A DNA stretch of 64,000 nt from Apostichopus japonicus (GCF_037975245.1 NC_092561.1:7670001-7734000), one strand, 5' to 3'; positions 25,821 through 37,895 are shown, counted from the first letter of the stretch. Translations and numbers: made by a program. Notes: generated by a model not told the origin, from the letters alone.

Positions 25821-27331
25821 ATGGCTAAGTTGGGTTTGGCCCCATCTGGAGGTAAACCATGGTTTTCGACAGGATCAACTGTACTTTTCCTTGTAGCGGG
25901 CTTGTCATTCTTTTACGTAGCAGCAGAAGGGTCTTGGTATTGCGGCAGTGCACCGGAGACAGTTCGAGCTATATGCGATGGATGTTACGCCGGTGGAATT
26001 CACACTAGGGCGTTTAAGAGATCATCATCAGATATAATATCATTGTACAAAGGTATATAATTTAATTCCCTTAGCAAATGTCATTTCAGCCCGCATAAAA
26101 ATATATCAAATACATCCCACTGTGATCATCGACTCCTTGCAGTAACAAATATCTGTAACCAAAATATACAAACAAAAATTGATTAATTTATTTGTTCTAT
26201 CGCCAATTGTTGTACAATGGGAAAGGAAGTCTCCATAAAGTCTTAAATAGACTTAACAAAGTAGGAGACTCCCTAGAAGATATGGAAAAAAATGTACAAA
26301 TATAAATAATACAGTGTATGCATAAGGATTGAATATACAGTAATAATATCCTAATGATGCTGAGATGGATACATTTATCAAAATTAAGTGACATTGAAAA
26401 AACACATCTAGAATTTGAGAACACACATATAGCCTATACTGAGCTTGGGTGATCAACAAGTCTATGACGTCACGCTATCGGTTCACGAATGACGTCGAAG
26501 ATAGAGTACAACGCCTAGCTACTAGAAAGAATGATATCATTAACTTGATTGGATTTAACAAAAAGAAGTAGTTATGAAATTCGATTATATGTTAGCAATT
26601 ATAGTCAGTTGATGAAATGGCTGATTGAAATTTATCAGGGTAGAAATGACGTGATAAGTATAGTAGAGCATACCATAGAAACAACATAATAAACGGTTAA
26701 AGGGTGTTGCGTTTACTAAGCTGTCTTATCAGACGGAAGTTACGTAAATCTGGACACATTTTGAGACTATTTTACGCAACATCTTGCAGTCGACCTGTGT
26801 TCTTTTGTTTTGTTTCCTTTTGTTTTGTTTTGTTTTGTTTCCTTTTGTTTCCTTTCCTTTTATTTTCTTTCCTTTTGTTTTGTTTCCTTTTGTTTTGTTT
26901 TGTTTCCTTTCCTTTTATTTTCTTTCCTTTTGTTTTCTTTCCTTTTGTTTTCTTTCCTTTTGTTTTCCTTTTGTTTTCCTTTTCTTTTGTTTTCCTTTTG
27001 TTTTCCTTTCCTTTTGTTTTGTTTAGTTTTCTTTTCTTTTTCTTCCCTTTTCTTTTCTTTTCTTTTAATCAATTGTAACTTCTATATTTCTTATGTTTAA
27101 ACCACAGATCCATTCCTTAAAAAATCGAATGCCTTGAACTTCTTACTACCACGAAGTCATACCCCTTCCAGTTTGATAAAACGAGGGATCAGAAGATCCG
27201 GCTTTATCGGGGAGTGTTGTGAGAAGAATTGCGAAATACGAGAAATGGTATTTTACTGCTGTGCCGAGAAACAACGGGAATATGCCTCATTTTTTCCCGA
27301 GATTTTCAGAAACAGAATACGACACACGTAG
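25821..27331 (+). CDS. Insulin-superfamily peptide precursor with eight cysteines
   Basis: Secreted peptide hormone precursor in two coding exons, 25821-26052 and 27108-27331. The donor is AAAG|GTATAT, the acceptor ACCACAG, both phase 1, and together they restore one Asp codon. The predicted protein has 151 residues. Residues 20-35 are a hydrophobic signal segment. The B chain has Cys41, Cys52 and Cys55 (CGSAPETVRAICDGC), a Lys-Arg site follows at 66-67, and a C peptide of about 35 residues ends at Lys-Arg 102-103. The A chain carries the exact insulin signature CC-x3-C-x8-C (Cys114, 115, 119, 128) plus one extra cysteine, Cys129. B-chain spacing is C-x10-C-x2-C, not the usual C-x11-C. Eight-cysteine insulins called octinsulins have, from memory, been described in echinoderms; this may be one. 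The ATG directly follows a pyrimidine-rich acceptor (AG at 25819-25820), so a 5' UTR exon lies upstream. Target receptor unknown. Confidence 0.85.
26803..27067. repeat. Pyrimidine-rich TTTTG/CCTTTT simple repeat in intron
   Basis: About 265 bases of TTTTGTTTCC-type repeat, almost free of A and G-poor, inside the single coding intron of the insulin-like gene and ending about 40 bases before its acceptor. It yields long spurious frames on both strands. Confidence 0.95.
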
Positions 27332-27967
<636 letters not shown>

Positions 27968-28194
27968 TAGATAGGTCGGCTAGGGACTCGGAAAAAATTA
28001 AATGAGTACATCCATCATATAATACAATATGCGAGTACTACTATGAAAAAACCACAAATTAAGGGCATAAATTTTGTTTCCATTTATTATTTAATATACA
28101 CTTTTGAGTCGTCCCATGATATGAATGAAAACAATTCAATCACTTTATGTTTACCTATTACTACACAAGGGACTGGATATCATAAACAAGACAG

Positions 28195-28545
28195 TACACC
28201 ATATATGAGTACCTTACTGGCAAGCTATGATAGCGTATGCGAGCCTACCTAGCCAGCTATATTCATATGTGATACCATATGAGTACCTACTAGTTATACC
28301 ATATATGAGTACCTTACTGGCAAGCTATGATAGCGTATGCGAGCCTACCTAGCCAGCTATATTCATATGTGATACCAAATGAGTACCTACTAGTTATACC
28401 ATATATGAGTACCTTACTTACTAGTAAGCTATGATAGCCTATGTGAGTACCTAGTTATTATGTCATATGTGAGTAGCTAGCCATGGTACCATATGAGTAC
28501 CTACTAGTAATACCATATATGAGTACCTTACTTACTGGGTACTGC
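28195..28545. repeat. ~100-bp minisatellite, three and a half copies
   Basis: The unit begins ATACCATATATGAGTACCTT. The first two copies (about 28195-28296 and 28297-28396) are nearly identical, the third (28397-28511) is diverged, and a fourth is cut off near 28545. Within the unit the submotif GAGTACCT(A/T)ACT recurs, so it is a repeat of smaller repeats. Confidence 0.9.
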
Positions 28546-30359
28546 CTAAAGTTGGTTCTATACTTATCCTCTGAACGTTCAATCATACATAATCCCTTTA
28601 AGTTCCAAAGTCACTTACAAATCATCAGTATTTTATTATTCATTATCTCAATTAATGAAGTTTTAATGACTAAATGTTTACTTAATATATATTATAACAG
28701 AAGGGATATTAGACCATCTGCATCATACGTATAATAACCTATATAGGTAATATTACAGAACGGTACAGATACCATAGTTATCCTCTAATATGCGCCACGC
28801 AGTGATTTTTAAATGCGCTAATATTGGAAGTGAGCACACAGTTTATCCTTCACCATATATGTGAGCACCGTCGTGGTGTACACATAGTCATTGTTCTATG
28901 TGTCCTATATGTATACTATAAGGACTCTTTTAAGGCGGACTTTTTCAGTGCATATTTCATTCCTGATATCACCGAAGAATTCTAAACAATAAATTGCAGA
29001 ATGATTGTTTTCATCAAGAATAATGTTCACATGTGTCGTTCTTTATTTACTTCTTATAAGCATGGGTGCAGAAGAGAAAGGGAGCGGACGGGGTGGAAGG
29101 GGGGCAGAGAACTGTCTCGATACAAACAAAAAGGGTCACCGGAACACATTTACTAAGTTCGATTAGAGAAAAGATGATTTTCCTTTTCTTTTGTTAAATA
29201 TTTCTTTAATTCTCCCATCTGTAATTTCAAATTTTATTAAGACTAATACATTCCATATTCCATATCCAATAGCACTCAACATAAATTAGTTAACCATCAA
29301 CAATATCTCATATTTAAGTCCGATCAATACGAGTGATCATTGGTCAATTTACACCAACTCCGTATCTAGCACGGAGCTTCGAGCCAACACGTATAGAGGC
29401 GTGGAGAGCCAAGTTAATGACCGTAGGCAATCATGTCACCAATCCCCCAACTTTCCTTCCTCTTCTGTTAGGGGAGGGGGGGGGGAATTCTTCATATTTG
29501 TTAATTATATTAAGAAAATATATCCCATACTCTACATGGTCCCTTCATATTTTCCAGGACCCTACTTGACCCCGGAGCCATTACCCCCCCCCCCCCCCTC
29601 GTCAAGCTGCCGACTCCGAGGTTTGAATTAAACCCTGGTTCTTTATTCTCCTTTTTTTCTGAATACGCAATTTTAATCCGCGTCGAGTTTTCAAAGGTTA
29701 AACCTGAGTATAGAAAGAACAGCTTTGAACACATATACAGATTCGACTCCAATCGGTCATGTTTTTTCATTTAAGAGGGACGGTGGACCCTCGGAAGAAG
29801 AGAAAAATGGCCGATATTTGTGGTGGAAAGGGCGGGTGGGGGGGGGGGGGGGAATCTTGAACCCAAATTACTTCAATGGTTGCAAAATATAGCACCATTT
29901 TACAATTAAGCAATCTTAATCACATAAACATTTCTCAAAGGGGAGGAAGCCTACCCTCACCCATCCCCCCACCCCATCCCGCTCCGTAGACCCCTTACCT
30001 ACGCCGTAATATCTGTCTTTCTCTTTTCTTTACGGATATGTCAACATTTGTAACTTGTTCACATAGAAACCAGCTTAGTACAGTGTTCTCCATGCTTTGA
30101 CGAGTTATCTGGAAATCCACATAGCTATATATTAGCACTCTGAGTATATAAAGAAGAAAAAAGGAGGGGGGAGGTGGGAGGTGGGAAGCGGGGGGGCACG
30201 GTTATTACTAACAGGAACCCAAACCTAGCTAGACAATATAGGCGTTTGGATTTATAGATGTCTTGTGTTTCCACCCATATATATAACCAAATACTAATTT
30301 GTCCTTTCGAAGTTTGTTACAAAAAAAGAAAAAAAAACACAATTGTTTATTTTTGTCAG
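28546..30359. other. Intergenic/intronic, no gene seen
   Basis: No supported gene. G or C homopolymer tracts at 29476-29485, 29585-29599, 29838-29852 and a GGGAGG-rich stretch at 30163-30197. Confidence 0.45.
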
Positions 30360-30538
30360 GTTTAGTATATATCGATCATAGAAATGTTACCGCTATAGTA
30401 ACTAGAAATGAATTTATCGGTAAAGGCGATAAACAAGCATACGATACAGTACACGCCATTGTTGAAGAGAGCATAATAAAGAAAGAATTATATAAATACA
30501 AATGGAACAAAACAGAACGAAAGAAAATGTTGTTTTAA
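30360..30538 (+). CDS. Candidate terminal coding exon, unknown gene
   Basis: An AG preceded by a pyrimidine-rich tract (TTATTTTTGTCAG, ending 30359) opens a frame of 58 codons to a TAA at 30536-30538. It would enter in phase 1. The peptide is well mixed and charged: DHRNVTAIVTRNEFIGKGDK, then AYDTVHAIVEESIIKKELYK and a lysine-rich tail. I do not recognise a family. A YDTV motif could suit a cytoplasmic tail, but this is speculation. No upstream exon was assigned. Confidence 0.35.
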
Positions 30539-30654
30539 ACTCTTTTATTTCCAATAACCATGTTTTCAAAATTGATAATATTATACAAGTTTAAAACTTC
30601 TATTTGTTCTTCTAATACAGTATTTCAGAGTTAGGTATTTATTGATTGATCGAG

Positions 30655-30657
<3 letters not shown>

Positions 30658-30753
<96 letters not shown>

Positions 30754-30806
30754 ATAGATATATATATATATATATGTAAATATATAAATATATATACTAT
30801 ATACTA
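30658..30806. repeat. (AT)n microsatellite
   Basis: AT dinucleotides with TTTATA, GATA and GTAAATA interruptions in the right third. It directly adjoins the 3' end of the minus-strand element at 30807-30934. Confidence 0.95.
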
Positions 30807-30934
30807 TATATGGTCTATCATAACGCGTGGGTGTGTATGGACGCCTTAAACAATTGTACAATTGTGCTATGAAACCAACTGTGGCTGCGATGGTCTCGAA
30901 CTCGACCGAGTCGTCGGGAACATGACGCATTTCG
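30807..30934 (-). mobile_element. SINE-like repeat (family 3, copy 1)
   Basis: This stretch matches 35185-35312 closely, including GGACGCCTTAAACAATTGT and CGAACTCGACCGAGTCGTC. Homology stops abruptly at the right end of both (GACGCATTT). On the minus strand it has a B-box-like GAGTTCGAGACC and ends in an AT tail, as SINEs of this window do. No convincing A box was seen, so the tRNA origin is unproven. Confidence 0.5.
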
Positions 30935-30954
30935 ATATTAGACCAGTATCTATA

Positions 30955-31135
30955 CAGGCGCGTATCCAGGGGGGCGTTGGGGGCGCGCGCCCCCCGGGTA
31001 AGGAAAAGAGGAGAGAAAAAAAGAGAAGAAAAAAGGGAAAAAGAGGGAGAACAAAGAAAAGGAGGAGAGGAAGGAAGGGAAAAGAAAAAGAAGAAAGAGA
31101 GAAAAAGGAGAAAAGGAGGAAGTAGAAGATAAACG
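30955..31135. mobile_element. One hAT-like terminus followed by a GA-rich tract
   Basis: CAGGCGCGTATCCAGG at 30955 matches the terminus class of the MITEs at 12823, 35632 and 38091. A purine-only GAAAGAGGA-type tract fills 31000-31128. No second end with a matching target duplication was found, so this is a truncated copy or a chance match. Confidence 0.4.
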
Positions 31136-32163
31136 CCAAGACCTCGGGAAGAGAAAGAGGAACAGTCATAATTACAGCGCTGATCCCTATTATATACACA
31201 GGGTAGCCAGTGACAGATCGAAGATTACAGAGGGGACGTGCGCCTCACCCTATCCCTTACACCGACAACTCCATATTTAGCTCATACCAGCATGCTGGTG
31301 TGAGCTATTGTTACAGTGCGGCGTCTATCACTCTACCCGTCAACAATTGGTAAAACCGCTCCCACTCACACAGTATTTAATGGAATTTCATGAAACGTGG
31401 ACACAAGGACCATTGGGTATAGGGCCATCAGAGATGGTCCGAAATTTGGGGTCAATGGTCACCTGTGGGCCATTTTGTGGAAATACGCAAAATGCTTCTT
31501 CTCCTACAGATTCCATGGTACAATGTTGAGGGTTTGTCACGATAGTACTATGGAAGTTTTACCTTCAGGGTGTTCATGAATTTAAGATCAAAGATCAACT
31601 AGGGGTCTTTTGTGGCCCGGGCCGCGGCCCTATATTTTCAAATTGCTCCTGTTCGTACAGTGTATGGCCAGTTATAATGAAACTTGGTCACAACGTTCCT
31701 CGGGATGAGGGTTATGAGGGGTGTTCGGAAAATTGAGGTCATTTAGGGGGTCATCAGGGGTCATTCTTTGTAATATTTTCAAATATCTCAATCTCCTCAA
31801 GATTTTGATGGATGATATTCAAAGTTGAACTGACGATTGTTGGATTGTGTATGAATAAGATAATGCCTAATAATTTTTGGTCAAAAGTTAATTAATTACA
31901 ATTAATCTACATTGTTTAAAAAATCTGAGCCTTCACCTTTTGCCAAAGCTCCTTTAATTTGTCTCCCAGTCTCTGCAGTGTTTGTTTACATTTGTGGTTA
32001 AGCTCTGCAGAGGCTGTTAGTGGAATTAAAGCAGGACTGGGAGTTGTTATTAATTGTTGAACTGTAAGCATGAGAGCCCTATAGCCAATCAGCACTTGCC
32101 GATTCTTAGAAGTCTTTGAGCCTGAGGTAAGTAGGCAGCCAGCCAAAATTTTGGCAAGGAGTG
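31136..32163. other. Probable old repeat, no gene seen
   Basis: Around 31280-31800 the sequence has the look of an interspersed repeat (ATGGTCACCTGTGGGCC, GGTCATCAGGGGTCATTC), but no second copy is alignable in the window. A near-perfect 28-bp palindrome sits at 31279-31306. Confidence 0.35.
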
Positions 32164-32169
32164 CTTCAG

Positions 32170-34855
32170 TATGGAACGCGAAAAGGGCAACCATATTTCG
32201 TTGTCTAAACTAAGTTTGTTGCAGTCTAAACTAAAGTTGTTGCTGCTGTTTTACCACGTTGTTGCTCAAACTCACGTTGTTATTTTAACTTCCATTGTCT
32301 AAACATACGTCGTTGTCTAAACTTACGTTGTTGCTATCAGCGCTGTTCAAAATTGCTCAACCGCGTAATGTAAACCAGAATGCAAAATGCATTGAGGTTT
32401 CGATGACTTCAGTACACTAGAAAGGTGTTAGTATAAGCAGAACTAGCTGTTACTATAGAAATGGCCCGAACCACCATTTTGATACATTAACATTACGGCA
32501 TGATAAACACAGGTCAGTCTACTGTACGTGGCTATACACACCTGCACCAAAAACAATAGGGGTCTTGGAGGTCCAAGTCCATTTGGAGTCACCAAACGCA
32601 AACTTGTGGAAACCTTGTTTTATAAGCTACCGTATCTCCCACAGCCAGCCTATCAGATATGTGCGTTAGTACAACTCATACGAGTAGGAGGCTGCATGGT
32701 AAACAACTTTTAAAATGTTATAATGTTATATTTATAGGCTATGCATATACGCTGTGAATGTTGGAAATCAAGTACAACGTCGAGTGTCTAGACAAAGTAC
32801 CAGCATAAAAATACTGCACTTTTAAACTGATTTCATTGAGCCCCTCCAACAATGTGTAGAGGTAATCTGGGAATGTAAAGTCAAGTAAAAAGTCAAGTAA
32901 AACGAGTGTCGAGACAAACTGCCAGCATAAAATACAGTACTTGAAATTGAATTATTTAACCATTACATGATGTCTGGATATGTTGTGAATGTCGGCAATC
33001 AAGTAAAACGAATGACAGTAATATTACTAAAGAAAAATTTTTTCGTCCCGATCGAACACCAATTGCGTTTATTATATGACCTATACTTTTACTAGTGTTT
33101 ATAGTTGAGAAGATGCGATCTTATCACTGCCTGTACTTTGTGAATGCTCTACACAATATATATATATATATTGCGGATGCCATCCAGTGCCCTAGCTTCG
33201 CTGTTTTACAAGGGCGGCCGTCCGACCTTCATTTCGCCTGCCCTGCCACTCTTTCCTCCTCTCCAACTCCGTATATAGTACCTCGATGCTTTGACCTGCA
33301 GCGATTTCACCAGCAACCCCAACTCTTCAAATATCCCCGCAAATGTAGTGTGCATATCTCGCTAAATTCCACGCAATTTGTATTAGGCCTGTTCAAACTT
33401 CGGAGTTTCAACTGCACATGCGCATATCCTGAAAATTAGTGGAGAAAAGATCATATGACCTTACCTACAACACATAGCCTTAGTCAAAACTCGAGTGTAT
33501 CTTGGATGATTCGTTTCTTGCATAACATGTTAGCGGGTTTTTTGGTCTAAAATTCTTAATGCTGAGCGAGGTTTGTGTATATTCCATTTACAACACAATC
33601 CCTTTCGCAAATCGAAACTCCGAACTGGATTGGTGTTACGAATGAACTTGCTTGGCGGGTTTAGTAAACTAGTTCTGTGAGTCATATTGCCTACGTACTT
33701 CAATACTGTGCCCCTCTTGTTACTCACGAAGCGCAGACTACATCCAACCATAGAGCAACTGATCCAATATTTACCCTGGATACTTTTCAGTATTTGGAAA
33801 CAACCAACTCCACGAAAATTTTAGTATTTAAATAACATTTTCACGCAATGTCGAAACTTCAATGACTACTTTTGACGATGTATGACTGCAGTAGTTTATG
33901 CACACGAATTAGTGTTGCACCAGAATCATGACTTGAAGCACGTGGTCAAAGGGACCGCAAAAATTTGCGTAAGTTTGCAACGAAGAAATAACTGTGGTAT
34001 AAATGCACATTTTACATTATCAACTCTCAAAAGGGAGAGAACATAACATACTGTGAGACTTAAAATCCTTTTCAGTATCAGAGATGTTGTGGTAGCTTCC
34101 CGCAAAATTCATAGATTGTCTCAACTCATAACTTTCTGTGATAAAACAATTATTCAAATATGACATTAACAATATAAATGTAAATAACGTCCTCGGATTT
34201 GTATCAACTATCATGTAAATATCGTTAACAACGTGATTTTGTTCGACAAATCAGGTTGTTAAGGATATTTACATGGCTGTTGCTACAAATCCGGCATGAC
34301 ATTAACGATTACCCCCCCCCCCCCCTTTTCGCGTTACATAGTTCAACCATCATACTTTGCGTTCATTGAGCACTGAAGATGCAAGCATGTTTGCAGACAA
34401 TGGGTAAGGGACTATTAACCAAACAAATCTCGGGAAATTTGAGAAAACATCATTGGCTGTATTTAGCATGAAAATCTCTGTAATAGATATGTTGTCAGCA
34501 CTGCACGGAAGCAACTTGCGGTTGATTGTTATATTTTTTTGGAAAAAAAAAGAATGCTGTTCGTTCACAATGTGTTCACAACGGAACTTTAGATAGCAAC
34601 GAAAGTGTAGACATCACGTGAGTTTAGACATCAACCGTATTATAAGTTTATAAATCAACGTGAGTTTAGACATTAAGGCGCGTTTAGTCGTCAACGTGAC
34701 TTTAGACATCAACGTAAGTTTAGACATCAATGAACAACAGCAACATGGTAAAACAGCAGCAACAACTTTAGTTTAGACAGCAACAAACTTAGTTTAGGCA
34801 ACGAAACAAACTTAGTTTAGGCAACGAAATACGGTTACCATTTTCGCGTTCCATA
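32170..34855. mobile_element. 2.7-kb foldback-like DNA element with 6-bp target duplications
   Basis: The ends are inverted: TATGGAACGCGAAAA at 32170 and its complement ending at 34855. Both are flanked by the same 6 bases, CTTCAG (32164-32169 and 34856-34861). The inverted arms (about 32170-32345 and 34560-34855) are built from degenerate tandem repeats of a roughly 20-base motif, GTCTAAACTNACGTTG. This is the architecture of foldback elements. The right arm has more repeat units than the left. The interior has partly repeated sequence (near 32765, 32895 and 32995, AGTAAAACGAGTGTC-type) but no transposase. The superfamily is uncertain. Confidence 0.75.
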
Positions 34856-34861
34856 CTTCAG

Positions 34862-35184
34862 GTCTGCTGAGGTAGAGGGGAGAAAGTTTAATAGGGTAGG
34901 TCAGTGGTATTGTTTGAGAGAGTGGGTAAAACAGGATTTAAAGGGGGAAAATAGGAATTATAGCCAGTGGTGTGGCCAGTATTCTGCTAACGGAGGGGGC
35001 GGGGGGTTATCCCTCATGGGCCCAAAATTGGTGGAATCTGAAAAATGGCATGAAATTTGGTGGGCCATAAAGTTTTGTGGGCCCTACATTTTTAAGCTCG
35101 AAAAGGTATGAGCTTCTGCACCATTGGTGCTCTAGTTGACGTTTCCATTTTTCCTCTCTCACTAATGTATCTATATATATATAC
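34862..35184. other. No gene seen; possible single MITE end
   Basis: CAGTGGTGTGGCCAG near 34972, followed by G runs, resembles a hAT-like terminus, without a detectable partner end. A short AT run (35172-35190) abuts the next SINE-like copy. Confidence 0.35.
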
Positions 35185-35312
35185 TATATATGGTCTAGCA
35201 TAACGCGTGTGTGTGTATGGACGCCTTAAACAATTGTTCAATTGTGCAATGGAACCAACTGTGGCTGGTCTTGAACTCGACCGAGTCGTCTGGGAACATG
35301 ACGCATTTTGGG
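35185..35312 (-). mobile_element. SINE-like repeat (family 3, copy 2)
   Basis: This is the second copy of the element at 30807-30934, same orientation, with its AT tail at 35172-35190. Its right end is joined directly to a truncated hAT-like MITE. Confidence 0.5.
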
Positions 35313-35532
35313 AAGGGGCGACCGCCCCCCCCCCCCCGAGCAGTAATTTAAAAATAGACAATGCTTAGATGCAACTTACAAGGCCTGGGAAGTGTCATTT
35401 CCAGCGATCTGGGAGGCATTTTCGGCCAAAATTTTCTTGTACCCTTTGCGCCAACTCATGGTGGCGCTTCGCTTAGATATTTTGGCTACAGGCTTCGCCC
35501 TTCCCTTGGCAAATTACTCGCTACACGCCTGT
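35313..35532. mobile_element. Truncated hAT-like MITE (12823 family)
   Basis: It closely matches 12845-13125, including GGCATTTTCGGCCAAAATTT and GGTGGCGCT(T/A)CGCTTAGATA, and ends in CTACACGCCTG. The left terminus is missing. Confidence 0.7.
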
Positions 35533-35631
35533 TCGAATTTGTAAAGCAAAGAGCAGACATCACATAATATCAGTGAGCATGAAAATGCATGTTCAAAAAT
35601 AACCAGCCTCAAAACTGTCTATGTGTGTAGT

Positions 35632-36062
35632 CAAAGGCGTAGGAGCCCAACTGGATTTGGGGGCTGTAACGACTTGCCCGAAAAATATAGCCAAAATTTT
35701 TCGCGCGCAGAGCGCTCGTTCAACATGTTAATGTCAATATCATATAAGCAAGCATAGGTAATTACATCGCATGGCATCGTGTACCGTACGGTGCGTGAAA
35801 GTTGCGCAGTATTCCGCAGGATGCTAATGTAAACAACGAAATGTCTTATGTAGATCGAGAAAAAGCATACAGGTCCAATTATGTCAAAACTCTCTTTAAC
35901 AGTAGTAATGGCGAATTAGTCTGCCAAGCTTAGAACTTTATTTTAATTACCAAGGAGATAATTTTTAAACTATTCATTTATTCTCAGCATATTGCCCGAA
36001 TTTTCAGGGGAAAAGGTTTGGTTGGGGGGGGGGGGCTGCAGCCCCCGCCTCCTACGCCTATG
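35632..36062. mobile_element. hAT-like MITE, intact ends (family B, copy 1)
   Basis: A 431-bp element beginning CAAAGGCGTAGGAG and ending CTCCTACGCCTATG (13 of 14 bases inverted). It is flanked by the 8-bp direct repeat TGTGTAGT (35624-35631 and 36063-36070). It has a G run near the right end and no coding capacity. Confidence 0.85.
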
Positions 36063-36574
36063 TGTGTAGTGTTCGGTTTCGAAATATCTGATATCGGAAA
36101 TATCTGGTATTTTTCATTTCCTTCAACGAAGTTTTATAATTGCCGTTATAAGAGGTTGTAATATTTGTACACCAATAAATTAACTGTGTCTGAATTTTCG
36201 AAAACTTCCTGACCAACATTCTTCATCCTACTTCCCTCTACTCGTAGCAATTTTGACCTGTCTGTTAGGGGTTGAAGAATTTTGTGCAACATTATGTATA
36301 TGTTTTGAAGTGATTTTCTTCACGAGAAATGTGAATTTTCAAATTCTGAACAAATAATGGGCTCTAAACTTTGAAAAGTGGGGCTTTCGGATATTGTGGG
36401 CCGTGACGTAGAATCACCTACAAAAGCAATGATCCACAGGATATGCAATGAGGTCGAACATGATGTGTGACTGGTTACAATCTTCAAAAAAGTTATGGAT
36501 GAAAAAAAAAATATTGGGAAATACTTGGTTCTCAAGCAAAAGTGTCCATCTGGTTGGTCATTTTCAAGCCCGAG
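36063..36574. other. No gene seen
   Basis: AT-rich sequence. A long minus-strand frame crosses this region into the MITE fragment at 36575-36712 and is judged spurious. Confidence 0.4.
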
Positions 36575-36712
36575 AAGTGCCATTTCCGGTGATCTAGTTG
36601 GTATCAAAACCTGAAATTTTCCTGTACGCTCCGCACCAACTGATGGTGGCGCTCCGCTTAGATAGTAATTCGCGCCCCCCCCCGGGTTAGAAAATCCTGG
36701 ATACGCCCCTGC
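36575..36712. mobile_element. MITE fragment related to the 12823 family
   Basis: It shares GTGCCATTTCCGGTGATCT and GGTGGCGCTCCGCTTAGATA with 12823-13125 and ends CCTGGATACGCCCCTG, a hAT-like terminus. The left end was not found. Confidence 0.55.
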
Positions 36713-37441
36713 TATATGCGCTAGACACATTTCCTTCGATGCCACACTGCCATCCATAGATAAAAGTTATACACTCCGACCTGAATGCTTATTGTTACCC
36801 TAAACCTAGTAACGTAACTCGTAAAATGAATCTAAAAATAATTCCGCATGCGATTGGAGAATTGAGCACATCTCCTGTGAATATCATGTATAGTGAATCC
36901 AAGGGCGTATCATGGGCGAGGGCGGGGGTGGGCCCACGCAACCATCACTTCTAGTGATTATTCCATCTGCATGAAATAGCGGGCCCCACAACCCTACGCC
37001 CACCCCTCTAATCGCTTGCCGATGAGTTATATACGAAACTTAATTATTGACCTTCGCCCGTAGTACCAAGACCTTGACATAATCTGGCAACACGCCACTT
37101 CATCGATAACAAGTGATTGGGTTGTGTATAAGTGACGTCTATGGGTCGTTCACTCACCTACCTGGAGTGCGACCACTCCCGATTTTACTTTTTCCAAGAT
37201 CAGGCTCCGAAAAATCCAAGGACACTGTACTATATGGATATCTAGCAATATCTAGCGATATCTAGGAATGAAAATCCCAAGATCTTCCCTAAACTGAAGG
37301 CATATATAGAATCGAAGCCTTCAGTGTGTAATGAACTTGAAACTGTGCGCTTCGAAATGAAAAGAATGTGGGGCATTGCACAATAAAATTTAAAAAAAAA
37401 TGCAAAATAAAATTTATTTATTTCAGACTCATTTCAATTAT
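36713..37441. other. No gene seen
   Basis: No repeat copy or coding exon recognised. A short repeated ATATCTAGCAATATCTAGCG lies near 37238-37265. Confidence 0.4.
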
Positions 37442-37895
37442 TCGAATTTGTAAAGCAAACAGCAGATGTCCCATCACATCAGAGGGATGAAAATGGCGTT
37501 CCAGGTTGAACAGCCTCCAAACTGTCTATGTGTAGTCATAGGCGTAGGAGCCCAATTTGATTTGGGATGGGGGGGGGGGGGGCTGCAACGACTTGCCAGT
37601 AAAATATAACCAAAGTAAGCGCGCGTTCAACATGTTAATGTATATATTATATATATATCGGCAAGCATTGGATATTACATCGCATGCCATCGTGTACCGT
37701 ACGGTCCGTGAATGTTGTGCAGTACTCCGCGGGATGCTAATGTAAACAACGAAATGTCTTATTTAGATGGAGAAAAAAGCATGGAGGTCCAAATTATGTC
37801 AACACTCTCTTTTACATTAGTAATGGCGAATTAGTCGGGCAAGCTTAGAACTTTATTTTAATTACCAAGGACATTTTTTTTTAAACTATTGATAT
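37442..37895. repeat. Local duplicate of 35533-35960, including a MITE copy
   Basis: The match covers the unique flank (TCGAATTTGTAAAGCAAA, GCCTC(C/A)AAACTGTCTATG) and most of family B MITE copy 2, which starts at about 37537 with CATAGGCGTAGGAG. The right end is lost near 37895. Because flank and MITE are shared, this is a segmental copy and not an independent insertion. Confidence 0.75.

Noticed and set aside
26704-27100. Long Phe/Leu-rich or Lys/Glu-rich frames
   Set aside because: They come from the pyrimidine simple repeat in the hormone gene intron.
36320-36757. 145-codon minus-strand frame
   Set aside because: It runs through a MITE fragment and AT-rich sequence and has no domain.
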